Shown here piece by piece: positions 26,038 through 34,156 of a stretch of DNA of 64,000 nucleotides (within the stretch, counting starts at the first letter, position 1; each line of letters opens with the position of its first letter). Source of the DNA: Hyphobacterium sp. CCMP332 (GTDB taxonomy: Bacteria > Bacteroidota > Bacteroidia > Cytophagales > CCMP332); NCBI GenBank assembly GCA_014323545.1, contig CP058647.1, positions 310,001 through 374,000 of the forward strand. The letters run 5' to 3'. The position numbers were made by a program, and so were the translations under genes. The notes below the pieces were generated by a model, which had not been told where the DNA came from, made no database searches, and saw only the letters and a program-made list of their open reading frames with translations.

Positions 26038-27195
26038 GTGAAAATAAATCAAAATAAATATCAGTTTATCATAGCGGGAGCCGGCTTGGGTGGTTTGAGT
26101 TTTATCCATCATTTGCTGAGAACCAGCAATTTCAATGGTAAAATTCTCATTCTTGATTCTGACTTAAAAAGACAAAACGACAGAACCTGGAGTTTCTGGT
26201 CGACAAATAAGCCCGAATATCATAGTGTCGGTGAAAAATCATGGCATCAACTCGGTTTTGCCACTGATGATTATATACGTTTTGATACAATTGAGCCTTA
26301 CCGATATTACAGTATTAAAGGCCTTGATTTTTATAATGAAGTCTTTTCTGAAATCAGTCAAAATCCCGGAATAGAATTTAAACGCGAAACAATTTGCATG
26401 GTCGATCGAGAAGTTGATCAATGTATTGTAAAAACCGAAAATGAAACCTATTACTCAGAATACCTTATAGATAGCATTAGCAGACCTCAAATTCCAAAAA
26501 GTAAATACTTTTTAAACTTTCAACATTTTACAGGTTGGTTTATCGAAAGTGAAACCGAAGCATTCGACCCTTCAAAACCAATTTTAATGGATTTCAGAGT
26601 TAAGCAAGAAGGTGCCGCCGGTTTTATTTACTTATTGCCTTTTTCAAAAACAAAAGCCCTGGTTGAATACACACAGTTTAGTCCTCATAAAAATTATTCA
26701 GAAAAAAAATTCAGAAACGAATTGCAGAATTACATCAGCATTGTATTAGCAATTAAGAATTATAAAATTGAACAGGAAGAAATTGGCAGTATTCCCATGT
26801 CAGATTTTCCATTTGACCCCAAACCTGATTCGAGAATATACAGGTTGGGAACTTCTGGAGGAGACACCAAAGGTTCAACCGGCTACACCTTTAACTTTGT
26901 GCAAGAGCACGTCAAGGGAATATTAAAGGAATTATCAGGTCTGGGTTCATTTAGAAGGGACAATTTAAGACACAAATTTTATGATAAATTATTATTAAAA
27001 ATTATCAGTGAGGAACCGGAAAAAGTCAAGGAAATTATGTCTTCACTTTTTAAAGACCAACCAATGAATCGAATCCTGAAATTTCTTGATGAAGACACCA
27101 ATTTGCTTGAGGAAGGGCTGATATTCAGGAAATTACCCTGGCATCCATTTATAAAGGCTCTATTATTTAATAAAAATAATGCGATTTCTATATAA
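26038..27195 (+). CDS. crtY: lycopene beta-cyclase (CrtY family)
   Basis: GTG at 26038 is taken as start (MKINQ), five residues before the FAD/NAD-binding motif FIIAGAGLGGLSFIHHL. The next conserved block NDRTWSFWS and the later GTSGGDTKGSTGYTF (where the CrtY family has a GGxxxxxTGYxF element) identify the lycopene cyclase family. The 385-residue length is normal. The enzyme closes both ends of lycopene to beta-carotene. It overlaps the Blh-type gene by 17 bases, so the two proteins are made together, giving beta-carotene and then its cleavage product retinal. Confidence 0.88.
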   Translation: MKINQNKYQFIIAGAGLGGLSFIHHLLRTSNFNGKILILDSDLKRQNDRTWSFWSTNKPEYHSVGEKSWHQLGFATDDYIRFDTIEPYRYYSIKGLDFYNEVFSEISQNPGIEFKRETICMVDREVDQCIVKTENETYYSEYLIDSISRPQIPKSKYFLNFQHFTGWFIESETEAFDPSKPILMDFRVKQEGAAGFIYLLPFSKTKALVEYTQFSPHKNYSEKKFRNELQNYISIVLAIKNYKIEQEEIGSIPMSDFPFDPKPDSRIYRLGTSGGDTKGSTGYTFNFVQEHVKGILKELSGLGSFRRDNLRHKFYDKLLLKIISEEPEKVKEIMSSLFKDQPMNRILKFLDEDTNLLEEGLIFRKLPWHPFIKALLFNKNNAISI

Positions 27196-28057
27196 AATTA
27201 TTGTACTTTTTCTGGGAATCATTATCTACCGCATTTTCCCTGAATTCGACTTATACCTTGCCTTTGCCCTCATATTCATTTTTGGCATACCACATGGAGC
27301 CACAGATCATATTTTGCATAATCTGATCGACGAAAATAAGATGAACCCTAAACCCAAACCCACATTTCTAATGTACTATTTGGGGATAATATTATCATAT
27401 GCCGTTTTATGGTATTTTTTTCCCGGCTTCTCGCTATTTGTCTTTATTGTAATATCAGCTTTTCACTTTGGAGAGACCCAACTGCACCGGTTAGAGAGTA
27501 ATAATTGGATTAAAATCTTAAATTATATTTTCTGGGGCTCAAGTCTGTTGCTTCTCATTTTTGAACCTCACTTATCAGAAGTTCAAACCATAATTTCCCC
27601 GCACCTACTTGATGTCGGGAGCATGAATTGGGTTATTTCAAATTATTATTATTTGCTTTACGGATTTCTTATTGGAAGTTTTGTTTTTCTAATAAGTGAA
27701 GGTATAAAAACCCTTTTGGTGCAATTAACAGAGCTAATAATACTTTACCTAATTGCTAATTTCACTTCCCTGATATTGGCTTTTGCCCTGTTTTTTGCCT
27801 TTTGGCATAGTCGTGATGCCACTTATGATCAAATCACAAAAATTCGGAAATATGCAATTAATTTCAACTTTAAAGAATGGTTGAAACTAGCTTCCCCATA
27901 CTCTCTCATTAGTATTCTTGGTATTGTCTTGATAATCGTATTTTCTCTTTACATAGATTTAAAAATACCAACAATTACTTTGTTTTTCGTTTTAGTAGCA
28001 CTGATTACTTTACCGCATGTTTTTGTAATGTCTGTTTTTTACAGAAAAACAAAGTAA
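27179..28057 (+). CDS. blh: Brp/Blh family beta-carotene 15,15'-dioxygenase
   Basis: The 292-residue integral membrane protein has about eight hydrophobic segments and the family's histidine signatures: GIPHGATDH near residue 36, AFHFGETQLHR near 93, FALFFAFWHSRDATYDQ near 205, and LPHVFVMSVFYR at the C-terminus. Blh enzymes cleave beta-carotene centrally into two retinal molecules, the chromophore of microbial rhodopsins. The 17-base overlap with crtY confirms a dedicated retinal unit. No rhodopsin gene is visible within the window, so the opsin must be elsewhere or absent. Confidence 0.88.
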   Translation: MRFLYKIIVLFLGIIIYRIFPEFDLYLAFALIFIFGIPHGATDHILHNLIDENKMNPKPKPTFLMYYLGIILSYAVLWYFFPGFSLFVFIVISAFHFGETQLHRLESNNWIKILNYIFWGSSLLLLIFEPHLSEVQTIISPHLLDVGSMNWVISNYYYLLYGFLIGSFVFLISEGIKTLLVQLTELIILYLIANFTSLILAFALFFAFWHSRDATYDQITKIRKYAINFNFKEWLKLASPYSLISILGIVLIIVFSLYIDLKIPTITLFFVLVALITLPHVFVMSVFYRKTK

Positions 28058-28300
28058 TCTAAAATCATTTTTATCTGAATTTACCAGTAAATAAATAAGC
28101 CTTTGATGTTTGGTCAAATGCTTGGTTCTCTTGACAGGGTGCCGTGATGGACTTACTTCGATCCCGAGGCTCTTGAAAATTCCGAAAGCCAAGCCTGAAC
28201 TCAATTATATTTTGAAAATGATTTGATTGAAACTAAGTCAGGCTTGCCCGACGGAGCTCGCAGCTAAGTGAAAATTAATTCTTTTAACAGTTAATTTAAA
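28058..28300. other. intergenic region with an inverted repeat between blh and tRNA-Pro
   Basis: No gene is seen. CAAGCCTGA at 28190-28198 and TCAGGCTTG at 28238-28246 form a nine-base inverted repeat with a 39-base AT-rich loop, which could act as a terminator or processing signal for the convergent transcription units. Confidence 0.4.
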
Positions 28301-28337
28301 AAATATGCCCGCCTTCGCTCTTCGAGCTTCGGCGGGC
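28295..28337 (-). terminator. Rho-independent terminator downstream of tRNA-Pro
   Basis: On the minus strand GCCCGCC (complement of 28331-28337) pairs with GGCGGGC (complement of 28307-28313) across a loop containing a further CTCGAAGAG hairpin, followed by ATATTTTTT. This is in the right place and orientation to end the tRNA-Pro transcript. Confidence 0.75.
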
Positions 28338-28341
28338 GTAG

Positions 28342-28416
28342 TCGGGATGCCGGGATTTGAACCCGGGGCCCCACGCCCCCCAGACGTGTACTCTAACCGG
28401 ACTGAGCTACATCCCG
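28342..28416 (-). tRNA. tRNA-Pro (anticodon GGG)
   Basis: The minus strand gives a complete cloverleaf: acceptor CGGGATG paired with CATCCCG plus discriminator A, a D-arm with AGCTC...GGTTAGAGT, an anticodon stem CACGT/GCGTG around loop CTGGGGG (anticodon GGG), a short variable region, and a T-arm CCGGG-TTCAAAT-CCCGG. CCA is not encoded. The first 12 bases (28405-28416) are repeated in each of the five tandem units immediately upstream of the gene. Confidence 0.95.
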
Positions 28417-28915
28417 CAGTACAAAATGCACTTCTTTCACTCTTTAACCGGATGTAGCGAAGTGCTTGTCCCGAAGTGAAGCGCTAAGCGATTCTACTTA
28501 GGAAGCTACATCCCGCAGTACAAAATGCACTTCTTTCACTCTTTAACCGGATGTAGCGAAGTGCTTGTCCCGAAGTGAAGCGCTAAGCGATTCTACTTAG
28601 GGAAGCTACATCCCGCAGTACAAAATGCACTTCTTTCACTCTTTAACCGGATGTAGCGAAGTGCTTGTCCCGAAGTGAAGCGCTAAGCGATTCTACTTAG
28701 GGAAGCTACATCCCGCAGTACAAATTGCACTTCTTTCACTCTTTAACTGGATGTAGCGAAGTGCTTGTCCCGAAGTGAAGCGCTAAGCGATTCTACTTAG
28801 GGAAGCTACATCCCGCAGTACAAATTGCACTTCTTTCACTCTTTAACCGGATGTAGCGAAGTGCTTGTCCCGAAGTGAAGCGCTAAGCGATTCTACTTAG
28901 GGAAGCTACATCCCG
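28417..28915. repeat. five 100-bp tandem repeats carrying copies of the tRNA-Pro 5' end
   Basis: Units are 28417-28515 (99 bp), 28516-28615, 28616-28715, 28716-28815 and 28816-28915 (100 bp each). They are nearly identical: unit 1 lacks one G, units 4-5 have AAATTGC for AAAATGC, and unit 4 has one C-to-T change. Each ends on the plus strand with AGCTACATCCCG, the first 12 bases of the tRNA in complement, and contains CTCTTTAACCGG, similar to the tRNA D-arm. Each has a nine-base inverted repeat GGATGTAGC/GCTACATCC enclosing a stem AGTGCTT/AAGCGCT, so each transcript copy should fold. The array lies between a likely promoter and the tRNA. Confidence 0.9.
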
Positions 28916-28925
28916 ATTTCTTTTG

Positions 28926-28972
28926 GCCTTCCCGGAAGTGTGATCCTGAAAGGAATTCAACTTTCGGGGAGG
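28926..28972. other. leader stem-loop upstream of the tRNA repeat array
   Basis: CCTTCCCGGAAGT pairs with ACTTTCGGGGAGG across about 20 bases, a 13-pair stem with a few G-U pairs. It lies between the probable -7 element and the first repeat copy on the minus strand, and so would be the 5' leader of the tRNA transcript. Confidence 0.45.
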
Positions 28973-28973
28973 G

Positions 28974-28981
28974 CAAAAATA
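28974..28981 (-). promoter_or_regulatory. probable -7 element for the repeat array and tRNA-Pro
   Basis: The minus strand reads TATTTTTG, matching the Bacteroidota TAnnTTTG consensus. A TTTC one mismatch from the -33 TTTG lies 19 bases upstream. Transcription from here would run through the leader stem-loop, all five repeats and the tRNA. Confidence 0.45.
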
Positions 28982-29052
28982 GAAATGCTTGTATTATAAA
29001 GAAACGGAATCTCAATTTTTCCGTATTTTAAATTTTAAAACAAATCCATACC

Positions 29053-29895
29053 ATGAAAAATTTTAAAACACTTCTAATTCTTATCTCCTTCATAACAATT
29101 ACAATAGCATGCAGCGAAGATGAAGATGTTCCAAACCAACAAGAAGATACATCGGCTTCTGAAGATTATAGCCTGGCCGATAATTTATTTGAAAATGTAT
29201 CCGACGTTGCAGATCAGGCAGAACAAGAAAATGAAGAATATCTGGAAGGTGGTAAGTCCGGCTCCTATCTGGGAACTTGTGTGACCATTACTCTGGATTC
29301 AGCGCTTGGTTCAGGAAGTAATAAGTTAACAATAGACTTTGATAAATCCGGTTGTACAGGAAGAGATGGAAGGGTTCGAAAAGGTAAAGTTTTTGTAGAA
29401 TGGTCCGGTCAATACCGCGATTCGGGAACAGTGATCCTAACCACTTTTGAAGACTACTATGTCGATGATCACCAATTATTGGGAAATAGAACTGTTACCA
29501 ATGGTGGAAAAAATGAAAATAATCAGACATTTTTTACCATTGATGTAGAAGGTAAAGTTATTAAACCCAATGGCGGTGAAGTGGAGTATGTTTCTAACAG
29601 GGTTAGAACCTGGACTGCGGGCGAATCAACTCAAGGTCCACTTTTAGGTTGGATTGATGATGAATACGAAATTACGGGAACTGCAAGCGGAACAAGCTCC
29701 ACCGGGAGAGATTACGAAGTGGAAATAACCAAAGCCCTTGAGATTAATTTATTGTGCAGATGGATTACGGCCGGTACTTTTGAATTAAGACCCGATGGAC
29801 TGGCTGTAAGGGTATTTGATTTTGGCAATGGAAACTGCGATCCGAATGCAACTTTAACCGTAAATAACATAACAATTAATTTTGTGATGCCATAA
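29053..29895 (+). CDS. hypothetical lipoprotein
   Basis: A lipoprotein signal (LLILISFITITIACSEDED, cysteine near residue 20) is followed by an acidic linker of about 45 residues and a beta-rich domain with a repeated 'tCvtIT' style (YLGTCVTITLDSALGSG, LTIDFDKSGCTGRDGRVRKG). Several cysteines could form disulphides (TCVT, SGCTG, LLCRW, GNCDPN). I recall similar lipoproteins in Cytophagales without a known role. The flanks show it as a monocistronic gene with the alpha/beta hydrolase gene starting about 40 bases later. Confidence 0.65.
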   Translation: MKNFKTLLILISFITITIACSEDEDVPNQQEDTSASEDYSLADNLFENVSDVADQAEQENEEYLEGGKSGSYLGTCVTITLDSALGSGSNKLTIDFDKSGCTGRDGRVRKGKVFVEWSGQYRDSGTVILTTFEDYYVDDHQLLGNRTVTNGGKNENNQTFFTIDVEGKVIKPNGGEVEYVSNRVRTWTAGESTQGPLLGWIDDEYEITGTASGTSSTGRDYEVEITKALEINLLCRWITAGTFELRPDGLAVRVFDFGNGNCDPNATLTVNNITINFVMP

Positions 29896-29933
29896 ATCAT
29901 TTTTTTAAGCATTTTTGGAGGAAAGCAAGTCCA

Positions 29934-30938
29934 ATGAATAAGATTTTTAAATTCGGAGGTGCTTTCCTCCTTTTTTTTGTCCTGTTTTATTTTGCAGGCC
30001 CGAAACCTGAAAGCCCCAAGCTCGATCCCAAACTCAAAGAACTTCAGGTTCCTATCAAAGACATCGAATCTTACGTTAATAAACACGAAGCAGAAAATAA
30101 TCATATGAAGGCAGGCAATGAGGCCAAAATAATATGGGCAAAAGAAGCAGGTCGAAAAACAAAATATTCAATTCTTTATTTGCACGGCTTTTCTGCAAGT
30201 CAGCAGGAAGGAGACCCCATTCACAGAAAGTTTGCAAGGAGATATGGTGCTAACCTGTTTTTAGCAAGACTACATAGACATGGATTAAAAGCAGAACATG
30301 CTTTAAAAGGATTGACGGTAGAAAACTATATTGAATCAGCAAAAAAAGCGGTCAATATTGCCAGAGCGCTTGGCGATTCAGTCATTATTATGTCAACTTC
30401 TACAGGAAGCAGCCTTGCCCTTTATCTGGCAGCACATAATCCGGAAATTAAAGGTTTGATCTGCTACTCTCCTAATATCAGAGTCAATGATCCCAGTGCA
30501 TTTTTATTAAATAATCCCTGGGGAGAACAAATTGCAAAAATGATTTTGGGGAGCGACACTTATCACTGGAAGGGCAATGATAGCATTCAAGCTTATTGGA
30601 GTACCACCTACCCGGTAAAAGCCTTGGTCACTATGCAACACCTTCTTGAAAATACAATGACATCAGAGGTTTTTAAACAAGTAAAGCAACCTGTATTTAT
30701 GGGCTATTATTATAAATCCCAAAAAGAACAGGATAATGTGGTGAGCGTGGATGCCGCACTCAGGATGTTTGATGAGCTGGGATCTGCTAAAGAAAACAAA
30801 GTAAAAATTCCATTTCCTTTGGCAGGACATCATGTCATTGCATCCAGGCATCAATCCAAAGACTTAAAATCAATTGAAAAGGAAACTTATAAATTTGCTG
30901 AAAGTATTTTGGGATTAACTCCGCAATATGAATATTAA
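29934..30938 (+). CDS. alpha/beta hydrolase (esterase/lipase type), membrane-anchored
   Basis: An N-terminal membrane segment (FLLFFVLFYFAGPKP) precedes an alpha/beta-hydrolase core: oxyanion region YLHGFSASQQEGDP, nucleophile elbow MSTSTGSSLALYLAA (serine in a GxSxG-like turn with T-S-T-G-S) and a C-terminal histidine in PLAGHHVIASRHQ. The 334-residue length is normal for such esterases. The elbow is atypical (no strict GxSxG), so the nucleophile assignment is tentative. The stop overlaps the DUF4421 gene start by 11 bases, implying co-translation. Confidence 0.75.
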   Translation: MNKIFKFGGAFLLFFVLFYFAGPKPESPKLDPKLKELQVPIKDIESYVNKHEAENNHMKAGNEAKIIWAKEAGRKTKYSILYLHGFSASQQEGDPIHRKFARRYGANLFLARLHRHGLKAEHALKGLTVENYIESAKKAVNIARALGDSVIIMSTSTGSSLALYLAAHNPEIKGLICYSPNIRVNDPSAFLLNNPWGEQIAKMILGSDTYHWKGNDSIQAYWSTTYPVKALVTMQHLLENTMTSEVFKQVKQPVFMGYYYKSQKEQDNVVSVDAALRMFDELGSAKENKVKIPFPLAGHHVIASRHQSKDLKSIEKETYKFAESILGLTPQYEY

Positions 30939-31935
30939 TTCAATTGTCATTGTGTTCTTATTACTTTTAATAAACCTGGAGAAGTCCTATTCAATTATTA
31001 TTCAGGAAGAAGATACAGCATCAAATATTGTCACTTATCACGATGACCTGAATTTGAAATTCATTTTAAATACTAAGTACAATGATTTCATAATTGATAA
31101 TGAAATTCTTCCGGGAAGGATTCATTGGAAAACCAATGATAACAATAACATTGGAATTGGCGGCAATTATAAATGGTTTGGATTAAACCTCTTATTCAAC
31201 ATACCGGCATTAAATAACGACGATGAAATATATGGGAATACAACAAGTTTTAATTTGATTGGGAATATATACACTAAAAAAATAGGCCTGGATTTATTTC
31301 TACAAAGCACCAGAGGTTTTTATTTGGAAAGTCCCGAGACCTGGAATCCGGGCTGGACACCGGAACAAATTTATCCCCATAATTCAGGACTTAATTTTGA
31401 GAGTCTTGGGGCCAATTTTCTTTATGTCTATGATGCTGATAAATACTCTCTTAGATCTAATTTTATTTTAAATGAAAGACAATTGGAAAGTGCGGGTTCA
31501 GCCATACTCGGTTCCTATTTTAATATTTTTTCACTGAGCACAGATACTTCATTTATCCCCTTTGCGCCGGATACAGCCGCAGAATATGCCCTCGATATTC
31601 GGGAAGCCAATTATGCCAATTTAGGTGCATTTATTGGTTACTCACATACTTTTATCATTGAGGATTATTTCTTCATTTCTCTTACCGGAGCTTTAGGTGT
31701 AGCAATCCAGGGGTCCAATATCACCACAGATAATGAGTTGTATAACAATGAGGATCAGCAAAATATTAATGGAAAATTTCACCTGCGCGCTGCTTTGGGC
31801 TATTCCAATGACATTTTCTTCAGTTCCTTATCCTTAATTGCCGATAATAACAGATTGGGGCAAAGCTTGAATTACAATTTTGGATATGCGCGACTGACTT
31901 TCGGCTACAGAATTAAACTAAAAAAGAAGGCCTGA
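30928..31935 (+). CDS. DUF4421 family outer-membrane beta-barrel-like protein
   Basis: A signal peptide (IVIVFLLLLINLEKSYS) is followed by about 310 residues of alternating strands ending in an aromatic C-terminus (YNFGYARLTFGYRIKLKKK). Blocks such as IHWKTNDNNNIGIGGNYKWF and LGLDLFLQSTRGFYLESP match the DUF4421 family, which is predicted to form a barrel in the outer membrane. The gene overlaps the hydrolase gene and ends inside a strong terminator hairpin. Confidence 0.75.
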   Translation: MNINSIVIVFLLLLINLEKSYSIIIQEEDTASNIVTYHDDLNLKFILNTKYNDFIIDNEILPGRIHWKTNDNNNIGIGGNYKWFGLNLLFNIPALNNDDEIYGNTTSFNLIGNIYTKKIGLDLFLQSTRGFYLESPETWNPGWTPEQIYPHNSGLNFESLGANFLYVYDADKYSLRSNFILNERQLESAGSAILGSYFNIFSLSTDTSFIPFAPDTAAEYALDIREANYANLGAFIGYSHTFIIEDYFFISLTGALGVAIQGSNITTDNELYNNEDQQNINGKFHLRAALGYSNDIFFSSLSLIADNNRLGQSLNYNFGYARLTFGYRIKLKKKA

Positions 31936-31953
31936 TTAAAAACCAGGCCTTCT
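31925..31953 (+). terminator. hairpin terminator at the end of the DUF4421 gene
   Basis: AGAAGGCCTG, an eight-base A-rich loop, and CAGGCCTTCT form a perfect ten-pair stem overlapping the stop codon of the preceding gene. The following run is TGTAAACC rather than a U-tract, so it may act as a processing or attenuator hairpin as much as a classical terminator. Confidence 0.65.
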
Positions 31954-32136
31954 GTAAACCAAATGCTAATACTATACTACGAAACTTTCATTCTGTTGGA
32001 TGAAAACTACAATGCAAATGTTTAAATAGTCACTTTTTAAAACAATGATCCAAATCACTATTAATTAGGACATTTAACAATATTTTCTCATATAGGTCTT
32101 TCTGCAATTCATAGAGTACTCTCTTTCTTTTTATTT

Positions 32137-32144
32137 TATCTTTG
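32137..32144 (+). promoter_or_regulatory. probable -7 element upstream of the epimerase-CBS operon
   Basis: TATCTTTG matches the Bacteroidota TAnnTTTG consensus and is followed by GCGGC, a sequence often seen after such elements in Cytophagales. It lies ten bases before the ATG at 32154, so the leader would be almost absent. Confidence 0.4.
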
Positions 32145-32153
32145 CGGCTCGAA

Positions 32154-33161
32154 ATGAAAATCTCAGCCTCAGTATATTCCAGTAAAGAAAGATCAATAAA
32201 GGCCCTTGTACAGGAGCTTGATGAATGTCACATTGATTTGCTTCATATCGATTGCAATGATGACCCCAAAGTTTTTGATGATATAAGGGAAATACGAAAA
32301 TTCAGCAATACGCCCATTGATATTCACATTATTTCTGACCAACCCGAAAAGTATTACGGCGAACTTGAATCACTGGAATTGGAATACGTCACCTTTCAAT
32401 TTGAAAACCTTTCTAAAAAATTAACCTTTCCCAAAACTAATAAAACCAGATATGGCCTTGCCATTATTTCGGATACGCCGGTAGAAGTTTTTGATGATTA
32501 TAAAGATGAATGTGATTTTATCTTAATCATGACCACCACTCCCGGTCAAAGCGGTGGGAAGTTCAGAAAAGATAATTTTAAGAAAATAAGGAAATTCAGA
32601 AATACATTTCCCGGGAAAGAAATACATGTCGACGGCGGCGTAAATCACGAAGTGGCCTTCATTTTAAGAATTTTAGGTGTTCATTCGGTAGTTTCCGGCT
32701 CTTATCTTGTCAATCATAAGTCCATAGGAACGGCTTTGCTTCATTTGAAATCATCTATCGTACATTCTGATTATAAATTGAAAGATTTTATGATAGATCG
32801 GGAAGATGCACCAGTGCTTAATGAAAACAGAATGAAGGTGCGGGATATCATTCAAAGTATTGATCAGCACAAACTTGGCTTTACAATTATTGAAAATAAC
32901 GAGGAAAAGCTGATTGGATTATCCAGTAATGCAGATGTCAGACGCGGACTCTTAAAACATATTGATAATTTTAATGCACTTCAAGCAGAAGATATTGTTA
33001 ATTTTGCACCCGTAACAATAAATGAAGATTCCTCTACTTCTGAATTATTAAATTTGATTAATCAAAACAATTTTCTCATTTCTTTTTTACCTGTAGTAGA
33101 CTCCGATAATAAATTAAAAGGAGCAGTTACATTTATAAATTTAATTCGTAGCGAATCATGA
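32154..33161 (+). CDS. ribulose-phosphate 3-epimerase-like barrel fused to a CBS domain pair
   Basis: I place the start at ATG 32154, four codons inside the longest frame. Residues 1-200 form an RPE-type TIM barrel with all four metal ligands in place: H31 and D33 (LLHIDCND), H58 (DIHIISDQP) and D160 (HVDGGVN). It also has the MTTTPGQSGGKF phosphate loop. Residues about 225-335 are a CBS pair (IGLSSNADVRRGL and LPVVDSDNKLKGAVTFINL) much like that of KpsF/KdsD arabinose-5-phosphate isomerase. The protein thus looks like a KdsD layout with the sugar-isomerase domain replaced by an epimerase barrel. The stop overlaps the next gene by four bases. Confidence 0.7.
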   Translation: MKISASVYSSKERSIKALVQELDECHIDLLHIDCNDDPKVFDDIREIRKFSNTPIDIHIISDQPEKYYGELESLELEYVTFQFENLSKKLTFPKTNKTRYGLAIISDTPVEVFDDYKDECDFILIMTTTPGQSGGKFRKDNFKKIRKFRNTFPGKEIHVDGGVNHEVAFILRILGVHSVVSGSYLVNHKSIGTALLHLKSSIVHSDYKLKDFMIDREDAPVLNENRMKVRDIIQSIDQHKLGFTIIENNEEKLIGLSSNADVRRGLLKHIDNFNALQAEDIVNFAPVTINEDSSTSELLNLINQNNFLISFLPVVDSDNKLKGAVTFINLIRSES

Positions 33162-34156
33162 TAATTCATCTCAAACCAGGGATCGACGAAAAAATTGCCA
33201 ATAAATTGGCGCAACAGACATCGTCAATAATATTTAAGAATCATAAAAGTTTTGTACTTGTAAGTTCATCCAAAACCAAGGTGATTCCTCCTATATTGGA
33301 GGAAGCAGCGGATAAATTCTTCGTTTTGGAGTCCGATATACAACTGGCAAGCAGGGACTATCAGAATGAACTGAGAGAAGTAGATATTAACGGTGTAATA
33401 ATTGGTGGAAAAACCAATAATACACTGATGATTACAGGACCTTGCTCAATTGAAAGCTGGGAACAAATAAAGCAAAGTGCAGAATTATTAAAAAAACATA
33501 ATATCACCACGCTCAGAGCGGGTTGTTATAAACCAAGGACTTCTCCTTATTCATTTCAGGGATTGGGACTGGAAGGTTTAAAAATGTTGGCTAAAATCAG
33601 AGAAGAATACGGATTCAATATCATTACTGAAGTAAGAGATGCCTCTCACATTGAGGAGGTAATTGAATATGCGGATATAATTCAGATTGGTGCAAAAGCC
33701 ATGTACGATCAGGGTATATTAAAACGATGTGGAACCGCAAATAAACCCGTGTTACTTAAAAGAGGTTTTGGCTCTACAATACAGGAATTTGTACAAGCAG
33801 CTGAATTCATACTTTCCGGAGGAAATGAAAACGTCATGCTCTGTGAAAGAGGAATACGAACCTTTGAAACGAAAACGCGATTTACACTGGATCTTTGCGG
33901 TGTTTCTTATCTTAAAGAAAATGTCAATTTACCGGTAATACTGGATACAAGTCACGCGATGGGTTATAGCTATGGTGTGCCCGATCTTACAAGAGCTTGT
34001 ATGGCTATGGGAGTAGACGGACTTCTTATTGAAAGCCATCCAAATCCAAAAGTGGCTAAGTCAGACGCGGCTCAACAACTGAATTTTGATGAGTTTGAGG
34101 CCCTTTACAAGACTTTGGATCCTATTGGAAAAGCTGTAGGAAGAAACCTAATCTAA
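33158..34156 (+). CDS. aroF: 3-deoxy-7-phosphoheptulonate (DAHP) synthase, type I-beta with ferredoxin-like regulatory domain
   Basis: Residues 1-70 form the ACT/ferredoxin-like feedback domain known from Thermotoga DAHP synthase (MIIHLKPGIDEKIANKL). The barrel contains metal-binding C96 in GPCSIES, the PEP/phosphate-binding KPRTSPYSFQG (about 125-135), DIIQIGAKAMYDQ, LLKRGFGSTIQEF, and CERGIRTFE. KPRTS marks DAHP rather than KDO-8-phosphate synthases. It condenses PEP with erythrose-4-phosphate in aromatic biosynthesis. It overlaps the upstream epimerase-CBS gene by four bases and shares a TAATG junction with the downstream KdsC-like gene. Confidence 0.88.
   Translation: MIIHLKPGIDEKIANKLAQQTSSIIFKNHKSFVLVSSSKTKVIPPILEEAADKFFVLESDIQLASRDYQNELREVDINGVIIGGKTNNTLMITGPCSIESWEQIKQSAELLKKHNITTLRAGCYKPRTSPYSFQGLGLEGLKMLAKIREEYGFNIITEVRDASHIEEVIEYADIIQIGAKAMYDQGILKRCGTANKPVLLKRGFGSTIQEFVQAAEFILSGGNENVMLCERGIRTFETKTRFTLDLCGVSYLKENVNLPVILDTSHAMGYSYGVPDLTRACMAMGVDGLLIESHPNPKVAKSDAAQQLNFDEFEALYKTLDPIGKAVGRNLI

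Noticed and set aside
28417-28915. CRISPR array
   Set aside because: The units are contiguous, about 100 bases long, with no unique spacers and no cas genes nearby.
32142-32153. TTG at 32142 as start of the epimerase-CBS protein
   Set aside because: The codon overlaps the proposed -7 element and adds only four residues; ATG 32154 starts directly at the first barrel strand.
33158-34156. KDO-8-phosphate synthase (kdsA) instead of DAHP synthase
   Set aside because: The KPRTSPYSFQG motif and N-terminal regulatory domain are those of DAHP synthase; KdsA has KANRS-type sequence.
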